Of a stretch of 20,099 nt of DNA, positions 5,360-13,072 are shown piece after piece. Within the stretch, counting starts at the first letter, position 1, and each line of letters opens with the position of its first letter. Location of the stretch: IMG/VR virus record IMGVR_UViG_3300037961_005425, positions 1 to 20,099 of that record; one strand, written 5' to 3'. Source of the stretch: a virus. A program made the position numbers and the translations under genes. The notes below the pieces were generated by a model that had not been told where the DNA came from, did no database searches, and was given only the letters and a program-made list of their open reading frames with translations.

Positions 5360-5887
5360 ATGGCAATCCAATCATTGACGGGCAATATGACTACAAATCA
5401 GTACGGGGGTAATATAGTTTGTCAAGGCGCAACGCTTACATTCTCGCCATTTATAACTTTTGGGGCAAACTATCGCAAACCTTTTGATCATTACTACACA
5501 ACGCCATATTACGACCCGACAGATGCAAATAATGATGATGTGCCTGATAATCCCGGAAATGTATTATTTGACCAACTTAATTATTCGGGAACAAATAAAG
5601 ATAGTTATGCTTTAAATACAGGATTTAGTTTAAATTTTACAGTTCCACTTGATAGGAAATTTCAAAATCAATGCTCACAAGCGGCAACAACACAAGTCAA
5701 AATTCAAAAACAAATATTGCGTAATAAAGAATTAGATTGGGCTATCGCGCGTATTAAGGAATGTGGAAAATTGAAACAGGAGGGAATATTAATTGCAAAA
5801 AATTCAGAATTTTATAATTTATGCTCAGATATTTATTTGGAACCAAAGCCGAATCAAGTTATCCCGCATACACACGAATTAAGATGA
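5360..5887 (+). CDS. Third exported protein, four cysteines; true start unresolved
   Basis: The first canonical start is the ATG at 5360, giving 175 aa, but the frame is open back to 5093 and the translated stretch before the ATG looks like a signal peptide: IAICVLSIVLTPLEALA followed by NAVSQSNNGSVTN. No ATG, GTG or TTG exists in this frame between 5093 and 5360, so the real start may be a rare codon such as ATC (5258, 5270 or 5276), a frameshift out of the previous gene, or a damaged start. The mature part has a Tyr/Asn/Asp-rich segment (about 40-80) with DPTDANNDDVPDNPG, which could bind calcium, then a helical C-terminal half. Four cysteines fit an oxidising compartment. It ends overlapping a minus-strand gene by 9 bases. 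Confidence 0.72.
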   Translation: MAIQSLTGNMTTNQYGGNIVCQGATLTFSPFITFGANYRKPFDHYYTTPYYDPTDANNDDVPDNPGNVLFDQLNYSGTNKDSYALNTGFSLNFTVPLDRKFQNQCSQAATTQVKIQKQILRNKELDWAIARIKECGKLKQEGILIAKNSEFYNLCSDIYLEPKPNQVIPHTHELR

Positions 5888-6499
5888 TTTCTTTTTTCTG
5901 GTAATTAATTTTTTGATAATTGGCTTTATAGCGTTCAAAATTATGGGCGATGATGCCGCTACGAATCCAATCACGGCGGTTGAAATTATTGTTGATACTT
6001 CTGGGATATATTGCTCTTGAAATGGAACTGGCTCCCATATGATGTTACATTCGCCATTTACCAATTCAAAGGCTTTTACTTTTTCTAATTTTTGAGAATT
6101 GGCATACGACCCAACGCGCAAAGGTTGTTTTGGGTCGGGGCAAGGCGGAATCGTTATAATCTCTTTTTCTTTGTTTTTTGGAATTTCAGGCGGTTTTGTT
6201 TCTGGCGGTTTTGGTGTTTCAGCTTTTGACTTGTCCTGTTCTTCAACAATTACCAACGCTTCGGGCGTGTATTGCATCGGAATATAAGAAGGCAATTTTC
6301 CATTCGGGCAACTATAAAAAGCGCCGTTTGGGTCATCCTCTATTATCTGCGTATTTTTTATAGAACTGTCTCGATGTGTTTTGACGCAACCCAATATGTC
6401 AAGTTTCGGCGGGGCTACGTTCAAAACATTTGACGAAGGAATATAATATTTTAAATTTATTGTCGAAATATCTGGAATTTTTATTTGTTTTATTTCCAA
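5879..6499 (-). CDS. Proline-rich protein with C-terminal membrane segment
   Basis: This 206-aa protein starts at a TTG directly after the TAG of the upstream gene (TAGTTG, no gap), so translation is probably coupled. The N-terminal domain (1-80) has Cys38 and Cys64. A Pro/Lys/Glu spacer follows (about 88-120: KPPETKPPEIPKNKEKE), then a small domain with Cys120 and Cys151, a hydrophobic segment at about 168-191 (IISTAVIGFVAASSPIILNA) and a very basic end (KKLITRKKKSS). By the positive-inside rule the C terminus is cytoplasmic, which would put the Cys/Pro part outside although no N-terminal signal is seen. Similar Pro-rich, C-terminally anchored proteins occur in marine cyanophages with unknown function; a spanin-like or envelope-bridging role is possible. 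Confidence 0.72.
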   Translation of the reverse strand: MEIKQIKIPDISTINLKYYIPSSNVLNVAPPKLDILGCVKTHRDSSIKNTQIIEDDPNGAFYSCPNGKLPSYIPMQYTPEALVIVEEQDKSKAETPKPPETKPPEIPKNKEKEIITIPPCPDPKQPLRVGSYANSQKLEKVKAFELVNGECNIIWEPVPFQEQYIPEVSTIISTAVIGFVAASSPIILNAIKPIIKKLITRKKKSS

Positions 6500-6718
6500 C
6501 TATTTCATAGGTAAAGAAATAGAACCGCCTGTTGTTCTTGGTATTTGCTTATCAAGCATTTTTGGCATCATCTGTTGCACGTTTGCCAGTACTTCATTCA
6601 TTACACGATTTTTAAATTGTGGCGAAGTAAGATATTTATAACCGAAGTAGCCCCCGCCTAACATTGACGCGCTGATTATAAAACTTAAAATAGATAATAT
6701 TTGAGAAATACGAGCCAT
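6500..6718 (-). CDS. Small membrane protein, 72 aa
   Basis: A single N-terminal membrane segment (about 5-31: SQILSILSFIISASMLGGGYFGY) is followed by an amphipathic region (FKNRVMNEVLANVQQMMPKML) and a short flexible end with TTGGSISLPMK. There is no cleavage site typical of a signal peptide, so it probably stays anchored. Its ATG lies in a CATG shared with a divergent plus-strand ORF, and no ribosome binding site is visible. It is immediately followed by the Pro-rich membrane protein, suggesting that the two act together at the envelope. Function unknown. Confidence 0.68.
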   Translation of the reverse strand: MARISQILSILSFIISASMLGGGYFGYKYLTSPQFKNRVMNEVLANVQQMMPKMLDKQIPRTTGGSISLPMK

Positions 6719-6842
6719 GATTCGAGAAGCATTTTTGAAAGCATTAGTGCCTGTTACAATTATAACTTTCTGCGGAATCTGTGCATTAGCTCCGCTTTAT
6801 GTCGGGCTGTCAGTAATTTCTACCAAGGTACACCAGAAATAG
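6717..6842 (+). CDS. Possible 41-aa hydrophobic membrane protein
   Basis: A short frame reads MIREAFLKALVPVTIITFCG and continues ICALAPLYVGLSVISTKVHQK. It has a charged N terminus, one membrane segment of about 23 residues and a basic end, typical of tiny phage membrane proteins. It fills the 101-base space between two minus-strand genes (6719-6819). Its ATG overlaps the divergent ATG by two bases (CATG) and its end runs 23 bases into the 3' end of the gene at 6820. Only a weak GAG-type ribosome site is seen and its plus-strand orientation is isolated, so it might still be a chance frame. Confidence 0.42.
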   Translation: MIREAFLKALVPVTIITFCGICALAPLYVGLSVISTKVHQK

Positions 6843-7137
6843 AAGTAGGTGTTAAAACTTCATTAACAGCCGCTTCTAATTTTGTTTCAATCGCAGCGAC
6901 TTCATCTGTACCTAGTGCTGTTTTGACCCATGTTAAAACTGTTGATGCTTCTAGTTTTGCAAATTCAATAAAATCACTTGGTAAAGATTCAGGCTTTGTA
7001 AAATTAACTTCGCCTGTTTCTCTTGCTTTTTCTTCAGAATCCGAAATTCCTTTAACTCTAAAAATTACTTTGGTCACAAAACCATCTGAAACATCACGTT
7101 CCATTGTGTTTATTTCCCAAGTTTTTGTAATTGCCAT
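6820..7137 (-). CDS. Conserved-looking small phage protein downstream of the tail fibre
   Basis: The 105-aa product begins MAITKTWEINTMERDVSDGF and continues with a strand VTKVIFRVKG, an acidic SDSEEKARETGEVNF segment, a helix SDFIEFAKLEASTVLTWVKTAL, another helix and a final SISGVPW. I recall short proteins with this ITKTWE...DGFVTKV...LTWVK...PW pattern near structural genes of marine phages, without a proven function. The opposite strand is also open across this gene, but AAAAGG stands 9-10 bases before the minus-strand ATG and the pattern favours this strand. It lies behind the fibre gene in the late transcript, so a minor virion or assembly role is plausible. Confidence 0.75.
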   Translation of the reverse strand: MAITKTWEINTMERDVSDGFVTKVIFRVKGISDSEEKARETGEVNFTKPESLPSDFIEFAKLEASTVLTWVKTALGTDEVAAIETKLEAAVNEVLTPTSISGVPW

Positions 7138-7152
7138 AATTTAAGACCTTTT

Positions 7153-7380
7153 CTATGATTCTACTTTATTATCAGAATTAATCAATTTTTCTAACTTTGC
7201 GATACCACCTTGATCGCCTATGATTTGTGCAACTATTTGATTTCTGTCTTGCTGTAGTTTTCTGATTTTTTGTTCGGCTTCATTTTTTATTTCTTTTATA
7301 TCGTTATCTATTAATTCAATTTTTTTTGTATTAAATTCAATAGATTGTTTTGTTTCAGCAATTAGTTCTTGTGGGGTCAT
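7153..7380 (-). CDS. Coiled-coil small protein, 75 aa
   Basis: This protein is almost entirely helical, with heptad-like Ile/Leu spacing from about residue 5 to 45 (ELIAETKQSIEFNTKKIELI, then KKI/EIKNEAEQKIRKLQ). A Gly-Gly break (DQGGIA) and a short second helix follow. It could form a trimeric or dimeric coiled coil. It lies between the fibre gene and another small late gene, spaced by 27 and 15 bases, so it belongs to the late transcript. A fibre-assembly chaperone or a small virion protein would fit, but the sequence does not prove either. No ribosome binding site is obvious. Confidence 0.7.
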   Translation of the reverse strand: MTPQELIAETKQSIEFNTKKIELIDNDIKEIKNEAEQKIRKLQQDRNQIVAQIIGDQGGIAKLEKLINSDNKVES

Positions 7381-7407
7381 AATAAAAAAGTTTGTTTACT
7401 TAATATA

Positions 7408-9423
7408 CTAAGCAGCTTCCAAAGCCGCAACCTTGGCCGCTAGTTCTTGAACTGCTTTAACAAGAGGACTAATTATTTCTGTGTATGCAAGATGCATCGC
7501 TCCTTCCTTTTGTTTATTAATACCGCCAAAATCATCTAATGTTTTACCTGATTCTTTAATTGCATTTTCTACATCCTGTGCAATTAATCCATAATGTGTT
7601 TTTGTATCAAGGTTTTCATCTGGCTTTTGAATCCACTTGTAAGAAACAGGTTTTAATTTATTTATAAAATCAAGACCTAAATCACAAGTAAGAATATTTT
7701 CCTTGAGAGTTCTATCAGATGTATTTAAAGAGTTTGTAGAATAAATATCTCTCCATCTTTCACTTGATGCACCTAAATCCATATTACCGTTATTTGCAGG
7801 GTTGCAATCTACATAATGGAAAGTTTTATTTGATGCTGTTTGAAATTTTAGTGCGTTATCAAAGTAAAGAGAAACAGTACCATTTGCACCAACAACAATT
7901 CCATTTTCACCACCCGCAGGTTTTAAATTAATTGAAGCCGCAGATTGGATTGTCATTAAATCTGTGGAATGATAATAAACAATTTGGCCTTGGTTACTTG
8001 CGTCAGGGTCAGTAAAAAATATATTTCCATAAGCGTTATTATCAGAAATCATTTCTATGATTGAACCGTTTGTGCCAGAATTTTCAATTATAAAAGCAGT
8101 ATCACTATTGCCCGGCGCACCGCCACTAACTGCGCCATCATTACCAATAATGTGAAGTTGTCTTTCTGGGCTAGTAGTATTTATGCCAACTTTTCCTTCA
8201 TGTGTAATTCTAAAAACTTCACTACCTTCTCCAAGAAATCTTGCAATGCCATTTGTACCTGTATCTAAAACTTCAAAGGTTGAGTTGCCTTCTGTTATTG
8301 AATCAGAACTACCACCGCCAACAGCAGCGCCATTAACAGTTAATGACCCAACTATATTAACTCCGCCGGTTAAAACCTCTAATTTTTTTGAATTATCGAA
8401 ATATAACTCAACTCCCCCATCATGATCAAATTTAGCTAAAGTTTCATTGTCTGCGGCATTATTAATATCTACACTATTAGAACTTATTACTATGTGACCT
8501 GTAGTATTTACAATTTTTGAATTTGAACCATCGTGAAAAATTTTTAAGTCATCTGACGCTCCAAAAGAAGCCATATTACTGCCTGCAGAACTCGCTCCAT
8601 CACCAAATTGAAGTTGTCCATGAATTTGTCCGCCTGTTGATTTTGTTTCAAATTTTAAAACCGCGTCATAGTAAAGTCCGACTTCAGCATTTGGTTTAAA
8701 TACCGCAGCTTGTTCATCACTTTTTGGCTGTATCTTTACATTATTAGTAGAGTCACCAGTAATTAAAAAATCTGCTCCTGTATAAGTTATATAATTAAAA
8801 GTGTTATGACCCATTGTCAGGTCATCACCATCGCCAAATTTAGCAAATTTACCATCTGGAATACTTGTTCCGGCAGAGGTAGTTTCTATCATCTTTACAT
8901 TATTGTGATATAGTTCTACACCGCCATCTGGAATAAATATTGCAATTTTTTCTGAGCCTGTGCCTTTATAAAATCCGCTTAAACTTGTGCCTGCAATTCC
9001 AATTATTAAACTACCAGTTCCAGAATCAACAATATAAGAATCGCTTGCATCGTGATAAATTTCTAAATCTCCGCCTGTACCAAATTTTGCTTTTGCATTA
9101 TCAGCAAATTCAAAAGCATTATCAGATTTGTCAAAAACTACGTTTGCACTTGCTCCAGTAAAGGTTACATCTTCATTAAAATTACTTGCAGCGTCAACAT
9201 CTAATCCACCCGATAGAGAAAATAAATTAATCCAACCATCATTTGAACTATTTCTTAATTTTAAAATATTTGCTGAAGTGTCCGCCCACCATTGATAAGC
9301 GTATTTTGTAGAGGGTTCAGATGATGCTGAATTATTACTAACAATAGCGGCCAAAGCATTGTTCAGGTCTGAACGAAAATTCGCGCCCGTGGCATTATCT
9401 AGTACATAATCGTGAGTTGCCAT
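7408..9423 (-). CDS. Tail fibre with C-terminal S74 intramolecular chaperone
   Basis: The 671-aa protein has an N-terminal part (1-70) with NFRSDLNNALAAIVSNN and YAYQWWADTS, a start seen in marine phage fibre proteins. A repeat-rich stalk follows (about 110-352 and again near 516-529). The last 105 residues are a peptidase S74 chaperone domain beginning NTSDRTLKENI, with Ser569 as likely cleavage nucleophile and Lys574 as its partner. HYGLIAQDVE and a terminal coiled coil (VKAVQELAAKVAALEAA) complete it. In this family the domain drives trimerisation and then cuts itself off, so the mature fibre would end near residue 568. It is transcribed after the J-like gene with a 34-base gap and is the likely receptor-binding side fibre. 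Confidence 0.88.
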   Translation of the reverse strand: MATHDYVLDNATGANFRSDLNNALAAIVSNNSASSEPSTKYAYQWWADTSANILKLRNSSNDGWINLFSLSGGLDVDAASNFNEDVTFTGASANVVFDKSDNAFEFADNAKAKFGTGGDLEIYHDASDSYIVDSGTGSLIIGIAGTSLSGFYKGTGSEKIAIFIPDGGVELYHNNVKMIETTSAGTSIPDGKFAKFGDGDDLTMGHNTFNYITYTGADFLITGDSTNNVKIQPKSDEQAAVFKPNAEVGLYYDAVLKFETKSTGGQIHGQLQFGDGASSAGSNMASFGASDDLKIFHDGSNSKIVNTTGHIVISSNSVDINNAADNETLAKFDHDGGVELYFDNSKKLEVLTGGVNIVGSLTVNGAAVGGGSSDSITEGNSTFEVLDTGTNGIARFLGEGSEVFRITHEGKVGINTTSPERQLHIIGNDGAVSGGAPGNSDTAFIIENSGTNGSIIEMISDNNAYGNIFFTDPDASNQGQIVYYHSTDLMTIQSAASINLKPAGGENGIVVGANGTVSLYFDNALKFQTASNKTFHYVDCNPANNGNMDLGASSERWRDIYSTNSLNTSDRTLKENILTCDLGLDFINKLKPVSYKWIQKPDENLDTKTHYGLIAQDVENAIKESGKTLDDFGGINKQKEGAMHLAYTEIISPLVKAVQELAAKVAALEAA
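8368..9096 (-). repeat. Degenerate protein repeats in the fibre stalk
   Basis: Three units with the pattern FGxxxDLxIxHDxSxxxI..TGxxxI occur at residues 113-141, 195-223 and 287-315. They alternate with units of the pattern GVELYxDNxxKxET at 168-181, 247-260 and 337-350, with a fourth of the second kind at 516-529. Spacing is about 80-92 residues. The repeats are diverged at DNA level, so this is old duplication, likely setting stalk length in a trimeric beta structure. Confidence 0.7.
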
Positions 9424-9457
9424 TGCCTACTTATTTTTACTTAAGATTATCATAATT

Positions 9458-12400
9458 CTAAGAACCGCGCCCAAATCCGACAGCGGTATATCTAAAATTC
9501 CTATCAACAAAACTTGAACCATTTTTAACGTCTATGTCGAAGCCGCTCCCTGTGATGTTGTGAAGGCTGAAAAAATCCCCACTTTGCATATTTTCAAGAA
9601 TAATTCCAATTGTTGGAAGATGTGCTGTTGTTGACCCGCCAAGCTCAGAAGTACCCGTAAAAAAGGTATTAATAAAAGATACAGATTTTCGTGCAGTTCC
9701 CGAAGCAATAACGGCTGTCGGCGATTCAGTTCTTCTTATGAGATTAGCAGAATATCCAAGTTGTTTAACAAGAATACTTTGCGCGGGGTCTGCGCTTGTT
9801 AATTCTGCCCTAAATTTAAAACCTCTAGCAATATAAGTTCCATTTGCCATCGGTTCAAATGGGGTAAAATTAGCGCCATAGGTACAATTTCCGCTTGTCG
9901 TTTGACTTGTAGTTCCAGTTAAAACAAAATCATTTACACTACCAGTACTTTGAATTACATATTCGCCATCAATACCTGTTCCGCTTGTAAAATCAACGAC
10001 AATAACATTTCCCGCAACATAACCGTGATTTGCTTTTGTAATAGTAATTGTTGTTCCTGATTGTGCGTAAGTTGCGGAAACTGACAAATCAGGGTCAAGA
10101 TCAGTTTGAGCAATTAATAATCTTGCATTGGTATCAAACGCTGTTAGAGCATCTATATCCGTCCAAAGATCAATTAATGCTGTTCTTGCATCTATCAAAT
10201 CTAAAGGATAAAAAGATTCTGTTACTATGTGTCTTGTTAAATTAACAACTTGTTTTGAGCCAAAATCAACGTTACTTACAAAGTCATATGTACCAGACGG
10301 CGAAATACCACCTAGAAAATCAATAGAAGATAATGTATCTATTAAATCTGTAACATCATCAATTAAAGTATCAGAACCTAAAACAAGTCCGCCTAAAGTA
10401 GAGTCGAAATTAACATTTGATTTTGCACCATTAAAAGGTGTTGCATCTGTATCTTCTCTATCTGTAAGAATTGCAAGTTTTGGAACCGCATCAGGAATCG
10501 TAACGACAACAGAACTTTCGCCAGAACTTAACCTTCCGCCATCATCGCGGAATTTAAGAATATATTCCCCTTCAATAGCGGGAACAAGTGTTTCTGATAC
10601 GTTGCCCGGTAGGGCGGGAATAATATCAACAGAATTTGTGAAGGTGCCAGTTCCATCTGTGACATTACTGTGTCTGACTACAATATTTCCGCCGTGGGTC
10701 ACATCAACATCTGTTGCTTTATCAAAACGCAATCTGACAAATTGATCGTTTACAGGTTCAACAGTTACATTTGAAACATCTTGCGGAAGTGCAGTTTTTC
10801 CAACAGCTTCAAAAGTAAGGTCATTTGAAGTTGCCGAAAGTTGTCCGTTTACGTTATAACTAAAAACCTGAAATTCATAAGTTCCAAGTTGACTATTCAT
10901 AATTTGAAAATCAGGTCTTGAAACTCTTTCTGTAAAATAATTACCATTTTCAAAACGATAATTAACTTGATATTCAATAACACCGACTATTGGTTGCCAA
11001 CTAAGAAATATTTTTGATACAGCTTGATTATTAATTGGAACTATTGTTTCAACGGCTGACAGGTTAGAAGGTGGTGGTTGTAATTCATTTAAAACCGATA
11101 CTGTTCTTGTTGGTAAAGCCTCCCCATCTTCAATGAATGAGTATTTTTCGTTTATGTAAGATAAAGCTGTAATTGTATAATTTATTGAATCTGTTTCCTC
11201 AACTGTTATTACTCTAAATTTAAGCGCTTCTACTGTTGAATTTTGAATTAAATATATTGTGTTTGCATTTGGCGTCTGTGAAAATGCCGAAGAAACAGTA
11301 ATAACGCCATTTGAAATTGATGAAATATCTCTTGTTTCGACAGAACCGTCTGGCAAAATCAAAGATAAAGTCGGGCTGTTTGTTGTAGGTAAATCTGTGC
11401 TTTCTGTATCGTCAACTGTGACAACTGTTGTTGAAGTAACGCTTTTTAACCTTCCTGAACGCCTGACACCCGCGCGAACAGGGTCATTGATACTGATAAC
11501 AGCGCCCGGCCTACACATCAAGCCGCCTTCCATTGATGTCGTAAATGTCACTAGCTCACTTTCATTAGCTTCCGAAAATGCAATTGCTTTTGCCAATCTG
11601 AGCGCTTGCCCCCGCGATGTACACGCAAAACCTTTTACTTGCTTAATAACAGTTCCAATTTTTGCTGACAAAGTGGTATTTTCAAAAACTTCGTAATCTA
11701 TATCTTGCGAATCCATGTTGTAATAACTAACAGATATTACTGAATGTCTTTGCTTCAGACTTGAGCCTGAATAATTAAAACCATCACTTGAAATATTTGC
11801 GAGCGAGAAAAGGAACGAAGAATCTTTTGGGGAATCTTGAGCCAATAATATTGAACCCGTTGACCATATCGGCATACAGCGCATGACGCCCGCAAGCTCG
11901 TTTATCAAATCAAATGCAGAACTGGAAGATTGAATATTTACGTTACATGAGAAACGTGCCTCCTGTCCGCCAAAACCATCATCAACAAGAGTATTTGCAA
12001 ATTTTGATGCGGTTACAAAAGAAAATAAATCAAGGTTTGAATCTGCAATATGTGTTCCGAATCCGTATCTTTCTGTCGTTAATAAATCAAGCAAAATCAT
12101 CGCAGGGCATGAACACCAAACCGCTGAACCCATGACCCCGTTGAAAATATATCCATCAGGATAAACAATTCGGCCTGTTGCAGAATCAACAGTTGGCGTT
12201 CCTGAACTAGAAGCACCGGCGCCCGGAATCCTTACTTTTATTCCGCGAATACGAAATTTCCGGCGGGGAATAGAACTAAACTGTTGAGAGTCAAGTCTTA
12301 TTGCGTTATATGCTGAGTTTGCATAAGTACTTGCATCGTCAATTATTTCTGCAAAACTGGCAAATTGAAAACTATCAATTAATGATGAATCTGTTGAATC

Positions 12401-13072
12401 TGCCGTAACTCTAATAACTCTTATATCAACAGGAAAAGAACCTGTAATTGCTACAGAATAATCTTTTTGATATGCGTCAGCGGTTCGACCTGTAATTGTA
12501 TCTGTAATAACATCTGTAAAACCTCCTGAATTATATTGAACAGCAACTTTTAATTGAACAGATGAACCAAGAAGATCGCCTTCTGTTGTTGCTTTTTGTA
12601 TCTGAGGAAAACTTACAGTTACTTTTATTCGATCTACATTTGTATTTGTGATTTGTCTTGTAACTGGCGTTGAAGCTGTTACAGTAACCCCGACAGGCGT
12701 GATTGAAGAAGAACTCTCAATTCCATTTACTTTTGTCTGGTTTGCAGTTCCAAAACGCGGTGTAAAAGTTACATTTTGAAAATTAAAATCTGTATCAGCG
12801 GGATTTGATGAATTTGCAGATGCTTTTAAAACAGGGGTATCGTTTAAAAATACGTCTTTAAGATAAGCATTTGTATATGCTGTTGAAGTACGATCTGTTA
12901 TACCTTCCTTTGAAGCGGTTGCAGAGCCTTCAATCTCGCCTTCTGATATAAGATCAAGGAAAGTCGCAAATTGCTTACTGTGAAGCGTATCAGGTGTTCT
13001 TGTCGGTTGTCTTGGGGGTGGCGGCGAACCTCCACCACCTGAACCGCGAATTATTTTCTTTTTATCGGTCAT
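9458..13072 (-). CDS. J: Tail tip protein J-like (host specificity, central fibre)
   Basis: The 1204-aa protein is close to lambda J (1132 aa). It starts with KKIIRGSGGGGSPPPP and the typical TLHSKQFATFLDLISEGEIEG (29-49), followed by the long tip-attachment region. A fibronectin type III-like domain is at about 666-752 (PPPSNLSAV ... SWQPIVGVIEYQVNY ... YEFQVFSYN), and a second beta domain follows. At about 997-1064 is a domain also found in the M-like protein of this phage. The C-terminal end (HLPTIGIILENMQSGDFFSL) is likely the distal part. J-type proteins form the trimeric tip that contacts the cell and pairs with I, K and L in assembly. Its ATG overlaps the stop of the I-like gene (ATGA). 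Confidence 0.9.
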   Translation of the reverse strand: MTDKKKIIRGSGGGGSPPPPRQPTRTPDTLHSKQFATFLDLISEGEIEGSATASKEGITDRTSTAYTNAYLKDVFLNDTPVLKASANSSNPADTDFNFQNVTFTPRFGTANQTKVNGIESSSSITPVGVTVTASTPVTRQITNTNVDRIKVTVSFPQIQKATTEGDLLGSSVQLKVAVQYNSGGFTDVITDTITGRTADAYQKDYSVAITGSFPVDIRVIRVTADSTDSSLIDSFQFASFAEIIDDASTYANSAYNAIRLDSQQFSSIPRRKFRIRGIKVRIPGAGASSSGTPTVDSATGRIVYPDGYIFNGVMGSAVWCSCPAMILLDLLTTERYGFGTHIADSNLDLFSFVTASKFANTLVDDGFGGQEARFSCNVNIQSSSSAFDLINELAGVMRCMPIWSTGSILLAQDSPKDSSFLFSLANISSDGFNYSGSSLKQRHSVISVSYYNMDSQDIDYEVFENTTLSAKIGTVIKQVKGFACTSRGQALRLAKAIAFSEANESELVTFTTSMEGGLMCRPGAVISINDPVRAGVRRSGRLKSVTSTTVVTVDDTESTDLPTTNSPTLSLILPDGSVETRDISSISNGVITVSSAFSQTPNANTIYLIQNSTVEALKFRVITVEETDSINYTITALSYINEKYSFIEDGEALPTRTVSVLNELQPPPSNLSAVETIVPINNQAVSKIFLSWQPIVGVIEYQVNYRFENGNYFTERVSRPDFQIMNSQLGTYEFQVFSYNVNGQLSATSNDLTFEAVGKTALPQDVSNVTVEPVNDQFVRLRFDKATDVDVTHGGNIVVRHSNVTDGTGTFTNSVDIIPALPGNVSETLVPAIEGEYILKFRDDGGRLSSGESSVVVTIPDAVPKLAILTDREDTDATPFNGAKSNVNFDSTLGGLVLGSDTLIDDVTDLIDTLSSIDFLGGISPSGTYDFVSNVDFGSKQVVNLTRHIVTESFYPLDLIDARTALIDLWTDIDALTAFDTNARLLIAQTDLDPDLSVSATYAQSGTTITITKANHGYVAGNVIVVDFTSGTGIDGEYVIQSTGSVNDFVLTGTTSQTTSGNCTYGANFTPFEPMANGTYIARGFKFRAELTSADPAQSILVKQLGYSANLIRRTESPTAVIASGTARKSVSFINTFFTGTSELGGSTTAHLPTIGIILENMQSGDFFSLHNITGSGFDIDVKNGSSFVDRNFRYTAVGFGRGS
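9881..10081 (-). other. Shared beta domain, copy in the J-like protein
   Basis: Residues about 997-1064 of the J-like protein (SATYAQSGTTITIT ... NHG ... DFTSG ... DGEY ... TSGNCTY) align without gaps with residues 88-154 of the M-like protein. I count 28 identities in 67 positions by hand. It lies near the distal end of J, where accessory domains are usual. Confidence 0.72.

Noticed and set aside
6701-7144. A long plus-strand frame opposite the gene at 6820-7137
   Set aside because: Its sequence is the antisense of a gene with a good ribosome site and recognisable pattern; it begins inside another gene and shows no plausible protein features.
7408-9423. Diversity-generating retroelement acting on the fibre gene
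   Set aside because: No reverse transcriptase, template repeat or adenine-biased variable repeat was seen; the internal repeats are diverged structural units.
9446-9474. Minus-strand promoter-like pair (TTGGGC, 17 bases, GATAAT) before the fibre gene
   Set aside because: The -35 matches only three of six bases and lies inside the J-like coding end; in AT-rich DNA such pairs occur by chance.
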